This document shows positions 1-8,985 of a stretch of DNA of 64,000 nt, piece after piece. Location of the stretch: IMG/VR virus record IMGVR_UViG_3300033049_000066, positions 62,001-126,000 of that record. One strand, written 5' to 3'. The stretch's first letter is position 1; each line of letters begins with the position of its first letter. Source of the DNA: a virus. The position numbers were made by a program, and so were the translations under genes. Below the pieces are notes generated by a model. It saw nothing but the letters and a program-made list of their open reading frames with translations. It was not told the DNA's origin and made no database searches.

Positions 1-1
1 A

Positions 2-121
2 GCAATGAAAACCACATTAACTTCAAATGTGAAAACTCGTATTAAAGACAAAACGCCGACAGATCCCCGAGTTGAGAAGTTTGTTGAAGCAAACCTCGAA
101 GCCGCTGGGTCGGAAAAGTAG
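2..121 (+). CDS. partial or very small hypothetical protein (3' end)
   Basis: The frame is open to the left edge and stops at the TAG at 119-121. An ATG at 5 would give a 38-residue, lysine- and threonine-rich peptide, but the region upstream is not visible, so this may equally be the tail of a longer gene. The stop directly abuts the next ATG at 122, as in coupled phage operons. Function not recognised. Confidence 0.45.
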   Translation, partial: AMKTTLTSNVKTRIKDKTPTDPRVEKFVEANLEAAGSEK

Positions 122-442
122 ATGCTCGAAAACCTGGAGCCAGCGATCCGCAACGCCCTAATGTTAATATTATCGGCAATATACGAAAGTGGACTTGTTG
201 AGGAAGTTGACCTTAGGGACGTGGTCCGCCTCTTTGGTGTTACTGACACTGGAAATGTCACCTCGAGATTCTCATTTAATGAGAGTGACTGGCTTGAGGC
301 ATATCGTGACTTTAACGAGCATCGCAAACTAAATGATAGTCAGATTGCAAGCATTGATCTGAGTGCGCTTCAAGATGAACTTAACCAATTTGATTTTGTT
401 TCTGAGCTAGAGTTTTGGGAGCCAGAAGGTAAGTCAAACTAA
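122..442 (+). CDS. hypothetical acidic phage protein
   Basis: This 106-residue acidic protein starts immediately after the preceding stop codon (TAGATG), which suggests translational coupling. The N-terminal half is predicted helical (LEPAIRNALMLILSAIYESG) and the C-terminal half is rich in Asp and Glu. There is no signal peptide, membrane segment or recognisable motif. It lies just upstream of structural genes and could be a small morphogenesis protein, but that is only context. Confidence 0.6.
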   Translation: MLENLEPAIRNALMLILSAIYESGLVEEVDLRDVVRLFGVTDTGNVTSRFSFNESDWLEAYRDFNEHRKLNDSQIASIDLSALQDELNQFDFVSELEFWEPEGKSN

Positions 443-468
443 AATAAAATCTACGCCGGTCGGCACAG

Positions 469-476
469 ACTAAATA
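469..476 (+). promoter_or_regulatory. possible late promoter (ACTAAATA)
   Basis: ACTAAATA resembles the T4 late promoter TATAAATA. It ends one base before the ATG at 478, closer than at the other sites in this window, so it may be a chance match. Confidence 0.3.
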
Positions 477-477
477 T

Positions 478-753
478 ATGGAACGAATTAAGAACGCATT
501 AATCAGAAGTTGGCAACACGATCACATTTCGTTTATGTGTGAAATGGTCGGAACGTTGTTTACAATTGCTGGTTCATTGCTGTTGGCATTAACTGCCAAC
601 GATCCAAACATGCTAGTTATATTTCCACTTTATGAAGTTGGTTCTGTAGCTCTTATGTACGCTTATTATCGCAGGCAAATGGTTTGGTCAATAATGTTAA
701 CTGGCTACTTCGTAGTTATTAATATCGTTGGGTTTATTATTGCGCTGCCGTAG
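478..753 (+). CDS. small membrane protein, three predicted TM helices
   Basis: 91 residues. Hydrophobic stretches at about 20-41, 45-63 and 70-90 are separated by short polar turns (TANDPN; YYRRQM), which suggests an inner-membrane protein with three helices. The N-terminus is basic (KNALIRSWQH). No enzymatic motif is visible. The gene sits between a small acidic gene and groES and ends with tandem stops TAG TAA. Holin-like or superinfection-exclusion roles are possible but not supported by any specific motif. Confidence 0.65.
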   Translation: MERIKNALIRSWQHDHISFMCEMVGTLFTIAGSLLLALTANDPNMLVIFPLYEVGSVALMYAYYRRQMVWSIMLTGYFVVINIVGFIIALP

Positions 754-774
754 TAAGAAATAACCGAGAAAAAT

Positions 775-1068
775 ATGACCACAATCTACCCATTACACGA
801 TAACGTTATCGTTCGTCGTGCCGAAGAACAAACTGAAACAGCTGGCGGTATCATTTTGCCAGGTGACACTACTGAAGAAAAACCGGCCGAGGGCAAGGTA
901 ATCGCAGTAGGCAAAGGCAAAACATTATCTAACGGCGAAGTTGACGCACTTGACGTGAAAGTTGGCGACCGGATAATTTTTGGTCAAAAAGCTGGAGAAG
1001 ACATTACCATCAACAGTGAAGAATTCCTTGTAATTATTGAAGATGAGATCATTGCTATTCTTAGATAA
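775..1068 (+). CDS. groES: GroES co-chaperonin
   Basis: At 97 residues this has the standard bacterial GroES length and layout. The opening strand is YPLHDNVIVRRAE. The mobile loop (TETAGGIILPG) carries the hydrophobic GroEL-binding tripeptide III. The core has GKVIAVGKGK and VKVGDRIIFG, and the C-terminus is EDEIIAILR. GroES caps GroEL in the cytoplasm; T4-type phages use their own cap (gp31) to fold capsid protein. This copy looks like bacterial GroES rather than gp31. A second, more phage-like GroES relative lies at 10596. It stands just before the fibre genes. Confidence 0.95.
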   Translation: MTTIYPLHDNVIVRRAEEQTETAGGIILPGDTTEEKPAEGKVIAVGKGKTLSNGEVDALDVKVGDRIIFGQKAGEDITINSEEFLVIIEDEIIAILR

Positions 1069-1090
1069 TTACCGATAGCTAAGCCAATGT

Positions 1091-1098
1091 GATAAATA
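1091..1098 (+). promoter_or_regulatory. late promoter (GATAAATA) for the fibre genes
   Basis: GATAAATA matches the T4 late promoter core. It stands 27 bases before the ATG at 1126, leaving room for the leader and the AGAGGA ribosome binding site. Confidence 0.6.
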
Positions 1099-1125
1099 TA
1101 CTGAACTAACAGAGGACAGTATATT

Positions 1126-1788
1126 ATGGCAAAACAAGAAATTAACATCGGCGCAGCAGCCAATGACGGAACAGGTGATCAACTCCGAACAGCATTCGAC
1201 AAGACAAATGACAATTTTGTTGAAGTTTATGGCGGCACCGCATCAATCGCACGTACAACAGTACCAGGCACACTTGTAGGCGCAGCTGGCGACATTGCTG
1301 GCATGATTGCCATTGACGCAACAAACATCTATGTATGTCACACAGATTATGATGGTTCAGCTACGATTTGGTCAACACTGACATTTGCTGAAGCGAATGA
1401 TTTAAGTGCAGCAGTTAACTGGATAGATGTGCCAGATGCAAATATTACAGAAACAGCCGTAGTTCAGCATCGAGCAGCAGTTCTAACAAAAGAAATAGTT
1501 GCTGAAGGATCAGCTGCTTATGCGCTAACACTATCAGACGCAGGCAAAATAATTCGCATGTCAAATGGCGGTGGTAATATTGTAACAATCCCAGCAAACG
1601 CGAGTGTCGCATTTCCAATTGGAACAGAAATTACAGTTATCCAAGAAGGTGCTGGAACAACTACAATTGCGATTACAACCGATACAGCAAACGCCAAGAA
1701 TTCACTAGCAATTTCACTTCAGTATGGTGTAGCAACATTAACTAAAGTTGATACGACTACATGGATAGTATCCGGCGACCTAACTTAA
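1126..1788 (+). CDS. virion structural / fibre-associated protein
   Basis: 220 residues. The N-terminus (INIGAAANDGTGDQLRTAF) is the short attachment module that opens many structural and fibre proteins of marine T4-like phages, where one asks for 'NFVEVY'-type helices next. The rest is Thr/Ala/Val-rich beta structure with no enzymatic motif. It is preceded by a late promoter and a good Shine-Dalgarno. It ends in tandem TAA TAA followed by GGT ATG, so the next structural gene lies in the same frame, two ochre codons and one sense codon downstream (see findings). Confidence 0.75.
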   Translation: MAKQEINIGAAANDGTGDQLRTAFDKTNDNFVEVYGGTASIARTTVPGTLVGAAGDIAGMIAIDATNIYVCHTDYDGSATIWSTLTFAEANDLSAAVNWIDVPDANITETAVVQHRAAVLTKEIVAEGSAAYALTLSDAGKIIRMSNGGGNIVTIPANASVAFPIGTEITVIQEGAGTTTIAITTDTANAKNSLAISLQYGVATLTKVDTTTWIVSGDLT

Positions 1789-1794
1789 TAAGGT

Positions 1795-4326
1795 ATGGGA
1801 GTATTAGCCCCGGTATGGATTTCCGAGGCCGGCAGTCTAGGCGTCGCACCAGAAGGAAAGTTTTACAGGATTCGACTTGAAGCCGAAGATCCTGACTTTC
1901 CGGGCGACCTCACTAAGGTAACATACTCACTAATCGCAGGTGCACTTCCGTCAGGAGTGCAAGTAAACACAAACGGTCTCATTGAAGGAATTCCTACTTC
2001 GGTAGCGGATGTCAAGGGCGTACCGACAGAGGTTGCTGAGGACATAACATCAAAATTTGCAATTCGCATAACTGATGATGATGGCAACATAGCCGACCGA
2101 ACATTTGAGATAACAATCACCGGGCAGGATAAACCTACATGGGTAACGCCTGCTGGTTCCATTGGGAGCTGGTTTGATGGTGAAGAACTGTCATTCCAGT
2201 TTGATGCTGCTGACGCTGATCCAGGCGACGAACTTACAATCTCGCTTATAACAGGCTTGCTACCGGCCGGCCTATCATTATCATCTACTGGATTGCTAAC
2301 TGGGGTCGTTACTCCAATTCCGTCCGGGAGTCAATTATTTACATTCACGTTACAACTGTCTGATGGCAAAGATGTTGTACTGCAAGTATTTGAAATGCTG
2401 ATATATGCGCAGAATACGTTAACCGCTGACAGCAGCATGTTAACTGCGGATACTGATACAATCACAGCAGACATCATTGCGACACGACCACCGTATATCG
2501 CAAACCACGTCCCAGACTTAGGTACATTTCGCCACGACAATTACTTTTCTTATAAATTTGATGGCACCGATTTAAATGGTGATACGCTTCAATACGTGCT
2601 TACATCAGGGGTATTGCCGTATGGACTGTCGCTAGATATCAACACTGGCTGGCTGTCGGGAATCCTGCCCGACATCGCGTTAACTGAACAAGATTACACA
2701 TTTGGCGTAGAAGTGTATAAGCTGCTAGTGCCAACTGTTAAATCTACAGAATACATTACCACCATGCACCTCATTGGGAATATCGACACTGAGATTGTGT
2801 GGGTATCGGACCCAGCACTTGGCACAGTCGACAACGGAGCGATAAGCACGTTGTCGGTAGAAGCCACGCACGCCACAGCCGACTTATTTTACAGCCTCAA
2901 AGGCGGCACGATTATATACGCACCGATTATCCCAGTACCGGACGCATCGCAAGGCAGTACGTTTCAAACCGCCGCAACAACCCTGCTCACTGCTGATTCG
3001 CTCGAAACCGTAAATGTCGCGGACATCACAGCAGACAGCTCCATCACCGCAGACGCGGCGAATGTGTTAGTTGCGTACGAGGCCGGCCCGTACAATAAGC
3101 TACCACAAGGCCTAGCACTTTTGCCAAGCGGAAACATTGCTGGACGAGTTAGCTTTAAAACGTTTAGCTTTGATTCTTGTACGACAACATTTGATTCTGA
3201 ATTTGACACTAGTCTGAATGTAGATCCAACGACGTTTGATTTAACTTACAGATTCACAGTTGAAGCACATTCCCCAGCAGTCGAGCCATATTTGATTTCT
3301 GTCACGAGAGAGTTTACAATAATAGTAAACGCAGAATCGTGTAGTCCGCATAATGAATTGTACTGCCGAGCATTGCCTCCGAGAGAAGACAGACTGTTCC
3401 TTGAAACATTCCTTGCAGATGAAACTATTATTCCAACCGAGACGTTATACAGAAGTGACGACCCTTATTTTGCGTCTGCCGGTGAGGTAATTTACACTCA
3501 CGCCTATGGGCTAACGCCATCTCTTATTACTAATTATGTAGCGGCATTAGAATTAAATCACTATAATAAAAATTTAGTACTTGGTGAAATTAAAACAGCT
3601 AGGGCACTAGATGAAAATGAAAATGTAGTGTATGAAGTAGTGTACAGTCAGATTGTCGACACTTATGTTAATGCCGCCGGTATTAGCCCGCCACTAGCAA
3701 TCGATATCAACTACCCAGCAATTGACGATGGTACGTTAGTAACTACGGTTTATCCAAATAGCTTAGCAAATATGCGTACTCGAGTAATAGACGAAATTGG
3801 ACAAACTTCAAAGTTATTGCCGAGGTGGATGCTGTCTAAACAAGAAGACGGTAACATATTAGGGTTTACTCCTGCTTGGATTATTGCGTATGCACAGCCA
3901 GGACAGGCAAGTTTATTGCAATACAAAATTCAAGAATCTATCGGAACCAAACTTAATTTAATTGATTTTGAAATTGATAGATACACTATAGATTCCAGCC
4001 TGTCTCTGAATTGGCAATATTTCACAGCTGACATGGATGAGATTACAGCTGACAACACCGTGCAACTTAACGCGCCAGGTCGATGGTTACCGGGCATACA
4101 AACAACATTTGATAGAACACAATCGACTGCTGACGACACATTACTTACAGCTGATGATGATCGTTACACAGCTGATGAGTTTATATTTACTGTGATTAAC
4201 GAAACAATATTTGATGGCGGTTCGTGCCGCTTCGTTTCACCAAGTGACACATTACTTGATAACTCGGATCTTGGAGACAGGTACGTAATGTTTCCAAAGA
4301 AAACAATAGTAAACAACAAACAATAA
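1795..4326 (+). CDS. large virion protein with cadherin/Ig-like repeats and Asp heptads
   Basis: 843 residues. Residues from about 20 to 320 hold three copies of a putative-Ig (He_PIG/cadherin-like) module, each with the signature LPSGVQVNTNGLIEG, LPAGLSLSSTGLLTG or LPYGLSLDINTGWLSG. Four patches (near residues 206, 395, 742 and 776) carry 'TAD' every seven residues. These modules are typical of extended tail or baseplate adhesins on the virion surface. Position, late expression and beta-rich composition support a tail fibre or baseplate-spike role. The exact structural position cannot be told. Tandem TAA TAA closes the gene. Confidence 0.8.
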   Translation: MGVLAPVWISEAGSLGVAPEGKFYRIRLEAEDPDFPGDLTKVTYSLIAGALPSGVQVNTNGLIEGIPTSVADVKGVPTEVAEDITSKFAIRITDDDGNIADRTFEITITGQDKPTWVTPAGSIGSWFDGEELSFQFDAADADPGDELTISLITGLLPAGLSLSSTGLLTGVVTPIPSGSQLFTFTLQLSDGKDVVLQVFEMLIYAQNTLTADSSMLTADTDTITADIIATRPPYIANHVPDLGTFRHDNYFSYKFDGTDLNGDTLQYVLTSGVLPYGLSLDINTGWLSGILPDIALTEQDYTFGVEVYKLLVPTVKSTEYITTMHLIGNIDTEIVWVSDPALGTVDNGAISTLSVEATHATADLFYSLKGGTIIYAPIIPVPDASQGSTFQTAATTLLTADSLETVNVADITADSSITADAANVLVAYEAGPYNKLPQGLALLPSGNIAGRVSFKTFSFDSCTTTFDSEFDTSLNVDPTTFDLTYRFTVEAHSPAVEPYLISVTREFTIIVNAESCSPHNELYCRALPPREDRLFLETFLADETIIPTETLYRSDDPYFASAGEVIYTHAYGLTPSLITNYVAALELNHYNKNLVLGEIKTARALDENENVVYEVVYSQIVDTYVNAAGISPPLAIDINYPAIDDGTLVTTVYPNSLANMRTRVIDEIGQTSKLLPRWMLSKQEDGNILGFTPAWIIAYAQPGQASLLQYKIQESIGTKLNLIDFEIDRYTIDSSLSLNWQYFTADMDEITADNTVQLNAPGRWLPGIQTTFDRTQSTADDTLLTADDDRYTADEFIFTVINETIFDGGSCRFVSPSDTLLDNSDLGDRYVMFPKKTIVNNKQ

Positions 4327-4332
4327 TAAATA
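4325..4332 (+). promoter_or_regulatory. late promoter (AATAAATA) for the 1186-aa fibre gene
   Basis: AATAAATA overlaps the tandem stop codons of the upstream gene and lies 22 bases before ATG 4355, with AAGGAA as ribosome binding site between them. Confidence 0.55.
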
Positions 4333-4354
4333 CAGCATAACAAGGAATTAACTA

Positions 4355-7300
4355 ATGGCATCAACAATTAATACATCAAACATTGATACAACATACCCGA
4401 TCGCTGGGCAAGACAACGACAGCCAGGGCTTTCGTGATAACTTCACGAATATTAACACTAATTTCGCATCTGCGAAGACTGAGATAGAAGACTTACAAGG
4501 TAAGGTCATTCTCAAGTCTGCACTGACCGGAACAACGTTAGATAATGACATGGCCGGCGCGCTAATAACAGCCGCGCAGATCCAGGGCTTCCGAGGCACA
4601 GTTAAAAACATCGCCTCAGTAGCAGCAGCCGCTGAAATCAACGTATCTGAAGGTCCGTATCAGCAAATCACGCCAACCGAAAGCACTACATTATCCTTTA
4701 CAAACTGGTCACCGAGCGGAACACATAGCGCGGTGCAAGTTGAAATTACAATAACTGACGTGTTGTTTACAGTTACCTTGCCAGGAACTGTAACCCTTGG
4801 CACAGATGGACTGCTGGGATTTGACGGCACTAAAATTACATTTGCGAGTCTCGGTACGTTTATCTTTGAATTCTCCACTGTAACTGCCGGTGGCACCATT
4901 GCAATAACTGACGTAACTAGAGGACGCTCACTCAACTTAGTCGACGATTTAACTCCCCAACTTGGCGGAAGCTTAGATGTTAACGGTAATTCAATTGTAT
5001 CAATTACTAATGGTGATATTATTATCGCGCCCGGTGGCACCGGTGACCTTATTCTTGATGGGCTTAGCTGGCCACAATCAGATGGCGGGATCGGCTATTT
5101 CTTACAAACTAATGGCTCGGGTCAACTTAGTTGGTCGGCATCCGCAGGAATCTCGAATATAATTGAAGATTCTAGTCCCCAGCTTGGTGGAACGTTAGAT
5201 GTTAACGGTAATTCAATTGTATCAATTACTAATGGTAATATTGCTATTACGCCAGATGGAATCGGCAGTATTGTTCTTGATGGACTTAACTGGCCACAAG
5301 CAGATGGAACAGCTTCTTATTTCTTACAAACAGATGGCTCGGGTCAACTTAGTTGGTCGGCCGCTGGTGGATTGCTAAATGTAGTTGAAGATTTAACACC
5401 TCAGCTTGGTGGAACGTTAGATGTTAACGGCTTTTCTATAATAACTACTGATGCAATCGAAGCCGCAGTTAGTCCGATCCTTATAACAGGCGGAAATGAA
5501 TCAGGCACCACCGGTCAATATGCAGGCCATGTAACATTGCAGGGTGGAAATGCCTCGCCCGGCACAGCCGGTAGCGTCAATCTATACGCTGGCAGCACCA
5601 CCAGCGGTTCATATTACGCCGGCAACGTTCGTGTATACGGGGGTGATGCGGCTAGTAACAAAGGTGGTGGCATCATTATAAAGAGCGGCGACGCCTTATC
5701 TGCTAATAGTAACTTCGACAGTGGCCTGATTTTTATAACCACACCTAGCCCAACTGCTGGCGGAAGCGGTGGTAACATTAATCTTACTACAGGCAATGGT
5801 AGCGGCCCATATGGCGACGGTGGCACCATTAATATCACAGCCGGTAACAGTGCCTTATATTTCGGCGGTGATGTTAACATCTCTGCTGGCTCTGGTGGCA
5901 CTGGGTACTTTGGAGGTCACGTTAACATCACCGCAGGTACCAGCAATGCCGGGTACGTAGGCGACATAGTATTAACTGCTGGCGCTGGTGGTGTAGCAGG
6001 TGAAGGTGCGGTAGAAATTAAAAATGCTAACTCTGCAATCTCAGGTCGAGTACACATTTACGAAAGTAGCGCAAATGGCACGAATAAAGTACAACTACTT
6101 GCCCCTGTCACATTAGCTGCCGACACGAATTTTGTATTCCCACCAACAGATGGTGCCAACGGTGAGGTACTGTCAACAGATGGTAGCGGTGTTACATCTT
6201 GGATTGCGGCCGGCGGGAGCAATAACTGGCTGACGGCAAACAATGGTTCAGATTTTTCAGTCGCACCGACTGCGGCGTTCCTTAATGCCATTACTATTGG
6301 CAATGGCGCATCTTCGGGATATAGAGATTCGATTGCCATCGGGACAAGCGCTAATGCATTAGGTAGAAGCGTATCAATTGGTGAGGGATCCAGTGGCACC
6401 GGATCGTATTGTGTGGCGATAGGTAAAGCAGCTCAAGCTAATTCGTCAACTACAACTGTAGTCGGGTATAACGCCGTTGCTAATGGGAATAGTGGTATAT
6501 CTTTAGGTCCAAATACTATCTCATCCGGTAGTAACTCTATTGTTATTGGTAATGGATCAAGTGCAGCACTTAATAATTCTATTGCTATTGGTAGCGATAC
6601 TGATGTTGTATTGGTGAATCAAACGGCAATTGGCTACCGGTGTGACGCAGGTGTAGTAACAACAGATGTTGCCTACTCAGTTAAGATTGGTGCAGGTAAT
6701 CCATTTGCGTCTACTGATAAAAACATGCTTCACTTATTCAGTAAGGGTAAACTTGAATTATATGGTGATGAAGCACAATATATATTACCTAATTATGCAA
6801 CTGGTTCAATTCCAGCTACTACCAATGAAGGTGGTGCTGTTTGGGATTCAACAACCAAAGAACTTAAGATATATAACGGAACTGCATTCACCGCTATCGG
6901 CGGTGGTGGAGCATCCAATAACTGGATAAGTGCGAACGTAGGCGTTGATTTTGCAACTGCGCCATCTTCTATTTCGACTAACTCAATTGTAATTGGTGAT
7001 AATGCCTTTGCTGGCAATGGTGTACTTGAAATCGAGGGTATTGCTATAGGTAAAGATGCAGGGGCTGGTCGTGCTTATAGTATCGCAATTGGATCAAATG
7101 CTGGACTGTTCACTGGCGCACCAACCACCAACTCAGCCAGTATCGCTATCGGGCAGAATGCACAAACTACCGGCGCATTTGATATTGTCGTTGGCCGAAA
7201 TTCTAGTTCAGAGGCAGGTAGCTCTAATGTAGCAATAGGTAACACCGCCCGAGCATACGGCACCGCCGTAGATAGTATTGTAATGGGGCGCGAATCGCTA

Positions 7301-7915
7301 AGTAACAAGTCAACACAAATTGCTATAGGTAGAGCTTGTAATGTAGCATCAGTTACAACAGATGTTGAATACTCAGTTAAGATTGGTGCAGGAACCCCAA
7401 CACTAGCTACTGATAAAAACATGCTTCACTTATTCAGTAAGGGCAAACTTGAATTATACGGAGATGAAGCACAATATATATTACCTGATTATGCAACTGG
7501 CAGCTTACCAGCAGGTGTTGAAGGCGGCATAGCTTATGACTCATCAACAAGTAGTGCGAAATTGTTTGATGGTACAAACTGGGGCGACATAGCCGGCAAT
7601 GATACTGCTGGCTCATATGGCACAACTGGGGCGATATCACTAAACACAGCAAATGATACTTACTTTTATCCAACTGCCACTACAACCGGCGTGATCACGT
7701 TTACATTTACTGGCGCGGCGATAAGTGGTAGAGTAACAACGTTTACTTTAGAAATGTTAGGTGCGGGCACCAATGCTCCGGTTTGGCCAGCAAGCGTTGA
7801 TTGGCCGGGTGGTACTGAACCAACTTGGACTGCGGGCGTTGACGTTGTAAGATTTACGACTAGAGATAACGGTACGACTTGGCTTGGTGTGCTTGACGGA
7901 ACAAATTTTTCATAA
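4355..7915 (+). CDS. tail fibre / adhesin with YadA-like head repeats
   Basis: 1186 residues. The N-terminus (YPIAGQDNDSQGFRDNF) is an attachment module common in phage fibres. Three tandem ~72-residue repeats then follow (PQLGG.LDVNG ... WPQ.DG ... LQT.GSGQLSWS; about 200-360), then Gly/Ser-rich beta repeats. Two blocks of left-handed beta-roll repeats like the YadA/trimeric autotransporter head come next (SIAIGTSANA, VAIGKAAQAN, IVIGNGSSAA; about 655-780 and 878-995). Each is followed by the same KIGAG/DKNMLHLFSKGKLEL cassette. The C-terminus is a beta-rich tip. A trimeric receptor-binding fibre is the best reading; the receptor is unknown. Confidence 0.85.
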   Translation: MASTINTSNIDTTYPIAGQDNDSQGFRDNFTNINTNFASAKTEIEDLQGKVILKSALTGTTLDNDMAGALITAAQIQGFRGTVKNIASVAAAAEINVSEGPYQQITPTESTTLSFTNWSPSGTHSAVQVEITITDVLFTVTLPGTVTLGTDGLLGFDGTKITFASLGTFIFEFSTVTAGGTIAITDVTRGRSLNLVDDLTPQLGGSLDVNGNSIVSITNGDIIIAPGGTGDLILDGLSWPQSDGGIGYFLQTNGSGQLSWSASAGISNIIEDSSPQLGGTLDVNGNSIVSITNGNIAITPDGIGSIVLDGLNWPQADGTASYFLQTDGSGQLSWSAAGGLLNVVEDLTPQLGGTLDVNGFSIITTDAIEAAVSPILITGGNESGTTGQYAGHVTLQGGNASPGTAGSVNLYAGSTTSGSYYAGNVRVYGGDAASNKGGGIIIKSGDALSANSNFDSGLIFITTPSPTAGGSGGNINLTTGNGSGPYGDGGTINITAGNSALYFGGDVNISAGSGGTGYFGGHVNITAGTSNAGYVGDIVLTAGAGGVAGEGAVEIKNANSAISGRVHIYESSANGTNKVQLLAPVTLAADTNFVFPPTDGANGEVLSTDGSGVTSWIAAGGSNNWLTANNGSDFSVAPTAAFLNAITIGNGASSGYRDSIAIGTSANALGRSVSIGEGSSGTGSYCVAIGKAAQANSSTTTVVGYNAVANGNSGISLGPNTISSGSNSIVIGNGSSAALNNSIAIGSDTDVVLVNQTAIGYRCDAGVVTTDVAYSVKIGAGNPFASTDKNMLHLFSKGKLELYGDEAQYILPNYATGSIPATTNEGGAVWDSTTKELKIYNGTAFTAIGGGGASNNWISANVGVDFATAPSSISTNSIVIGDNAFAGNGVLEIEGIAIGKDAGAGRAYSIAIGSNAGLFTGAPTTNSASIAIGQNAQTTGAFDIVVGRNSSSEAGSSNVAIGNTARAYGTAVDSIVMGRESLSNKSTQIAIGRACNVASVTTDVEYSVKIGAGTPTLATDKNMLHLFSKGKLELYGDEAQYILPDYATGSLPAGVEGGIAYDSSTSSAKLFDGTNWGDIAGNDTAGSYGTTGAISLNTANDTYFYPTATTTGVITFTFTGAAISGRVTTFTLEMLGAGTNAPVWPASVDWPGGTEPTWTAGVDVVRFTTRDNGTTWLGVLDGTNFS
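4950..5440 (+). repeat. three tandem ~220-bp coding repeats in the fibre gene
   Basis: The copies begin near 4960, 5178 and 5403. Each encodes PQLGG followed by LDVNG, and the first two are nearly identical over about 60 bases. Such repeats let fibres lengthen, shorten or exchange by recombination. Confidence 0.8.
6670..6815 (+). repeat. direct repeat in fibre gene, copy 1
   Basis: About 130 bases encoding YSVKIGAG through ILPNYATGS; copy 2 is at 7366-7505. The copies differ at a few third positions and in a short central segment, so this is a fairly recent internal duplication. Confidence 0.75.
7366..7505 (+). repeat. direct repeat in fibre gene, copy 2
   Basis: Second copy of the segment at 6670-6815, encoding the same DKNMLHLFSKGKLELYGDEA core. 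Each copy ends a YadA-like block. Confidence 0.75.
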
Positions 7916-7939
7916 CGTAAACTAAGATCACCAAAATAC

Positions 7940-7968
7940 TTGCATTTGTATTCTAGGTAGTGTATAAT
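7940..7968 (+). promoter_or_regulatory. sigma70-type promoter for the Fe-S carrier/mazG genes
   Basis: TTGCAT at 7940-7945 and TATAAT at 7963-7968 are separated by 17 bases. The start codon at 7996 follows with an AGG ribosome binding site. Confidence 0.75.
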
Positions 7969-7995
7969 ATAACTATTAACAAGCAGGTAACACTT

Positions 7996-8313
7996 ATGAG
8001 TCTAACATTAACAGAGAGTGCGGCTGAGCACATAAAAGCGTTCGGTGGCAAAGACAGAATTCGCCTCAGTGCGAAAACAGACGGGTGCGCAGGGTTAACT
8101 TATCATCTATCTATTATAAACCGGGTTGTCGAAGGCGATACCGTGTTTGAATCACGTGAGGTAGAGATTATTGTTGACGCTAAAAGCCTACCCTTCTTAG
8201 ACGGCACCGAAATTGATTATATAAGTGAAGGCGTCAATAAAATATTCGCATACAATAACCCACACGCCATCAACAATTGCGGTTGCGGCATGAGCTTTAC
8301 CACCGGAGAATAA
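7996..8313 (+). CDS. A-type iron-sulfur cluster carrier (IscA/ErpA/HesB family)
   Basis: 105 residues from ATG 7996; a longer reading from a GTG at 7960 would run through the -10 box. Family signature cysteines are present: DGCAGL near residue 30 and the C-terminal NCGCGMSF. A-type carriers bind Fe-S clusters and deliver them to apo-proteins. Possible clients in this window are the radical-SAM QueE (55611) and the endonuclease III-like protein (62581). A second, divergent family member lies on the other strand at 12977. It heads an apparent operon with mazG, whose start follows three bases after this stop. Confidence 0.9.
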   Translation: MSLTLTESAAEHIKAFGGKDRIRLSAKTDGCAGLTYHLSIINRVVEGDTVFESREVEIIVDAKSLPFLDGTEIDYISEGVNKIFAYNNPHAINNCGCGMSFTTGE

Positions 8314-8315
8314 AA

Positions 8316-8723
8316 TTGGATTTAAATGATTACGAAATGTTCGTGCAGAGTAAATTATCTGAGCCGAGCAAAAATTTCGAGACAATGATAGAAAGTCTTA
8401 CAACCTTGCAGAGCACCGGCGACAAGCTAGGTGTAAAAATCCCCGAGTTGCTTACAGCAGCCGTAGGTCTCACCGCCGAAGCTGGCGAATTCGATGAGAT
8501 CGTTAAGAAATTAATATTCCAAGGAAAACCACTTGACATAGCAAATACAATTCACTTAAAAAAAGAACTAGGTGATATATTTTTCTATACGATGGTCGCC
8601 TGCATAGCACTTGGCATCACAGCCGACGAAGTCATTGAAATGAACAAGGATAAGCTATCTGAACGGTTCAAGGAAGGATTCACTGTAAACGAATCAGAAA
8701 ATCGCGCTAAGGGCGACATCTAG
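8316..8723 (+). CDS. mazG: MazG-like nucleotide pyrophosphohydrolase
   Basis: 135 residues if translation starts at TTG 8316, which has GGAGA seven bases upstream; ATG 8337 is the alternative. The helical MazG core is clear: GLTAEAGEFDEIVKK supplies the first metal-binding acidic residues, and KKELGDIFFY supplies the second ExxxD. MazG enzymes hydrolyse NTPs/dNTPs or (p)ppGpp to the monophosphate. In aquatic phages they are thought to tune nucleotide pools or the host stringent response. Confidence 0.88.
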   Translation: MDLNDYEMFVQSKLSEPSKNFETMIESLTTLQSTGDKLGVKIPELLTAAVGLTAEAGEFDEIVKKLIFQGKPLDIANTIHLKKELGDIFFYTMVACIALGITADEVIEMNKDKLSERFKEGFTVNESENRAKGDI

Positions 8724-8736
8724 TATAATTACTAGT

Positions 8737-8976
8737 ATGGAACATCCAAATCTAGACGTAACGAAAATTAAATCTGATCTATCGCTTGAAGATATTCAGC
8801 AAAAAATCTTAGATCTTCGCCAGCGTATATCATTTGCGTACCAGATGAACAATCAGCCAATGCTACATCAACTTGAAATGATCCTTGCGGTTTACACACG
8901 TTCGCAAAATGAGATTCTTGAAGAAATGTACAAAAGTTCAGACCAAAACCTCGACGACCAAATTGATGTATCATAG
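8737..8976 (+). CDS. conserved small helical T4-like phage protein
   Basis: 79 residues, almost entirely helical, with the pattern LSLEDIQQKILDLRQRISFAYQ followed by MLHQLEMIL. Proteins with this pattern occur next to structural genes in T4-like phages of aquatic bacteria, but no function is established to my knowledge. It starts 13 bases after mazG and precedes a gene with a clean AGGAG ribosome binding site. Confidence 0.7.
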   Translation: MEHPNLDVTKIKSDLSLEDIQQKILDLRQRISFAYQMNNQPMLHQLEMILAVYTRSQNEILEEMYKSSDQNLDDQIDVS

Positions 8977-8985
8977 GAGAACTGC

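Noticed and set aside
7960-7995. Upstream GTG start for the IscA-like gene
   Set aside because: It lies in a TTGCAT-17-TATAAT promoter, and the family N-terminus fits the ATG at 7996.
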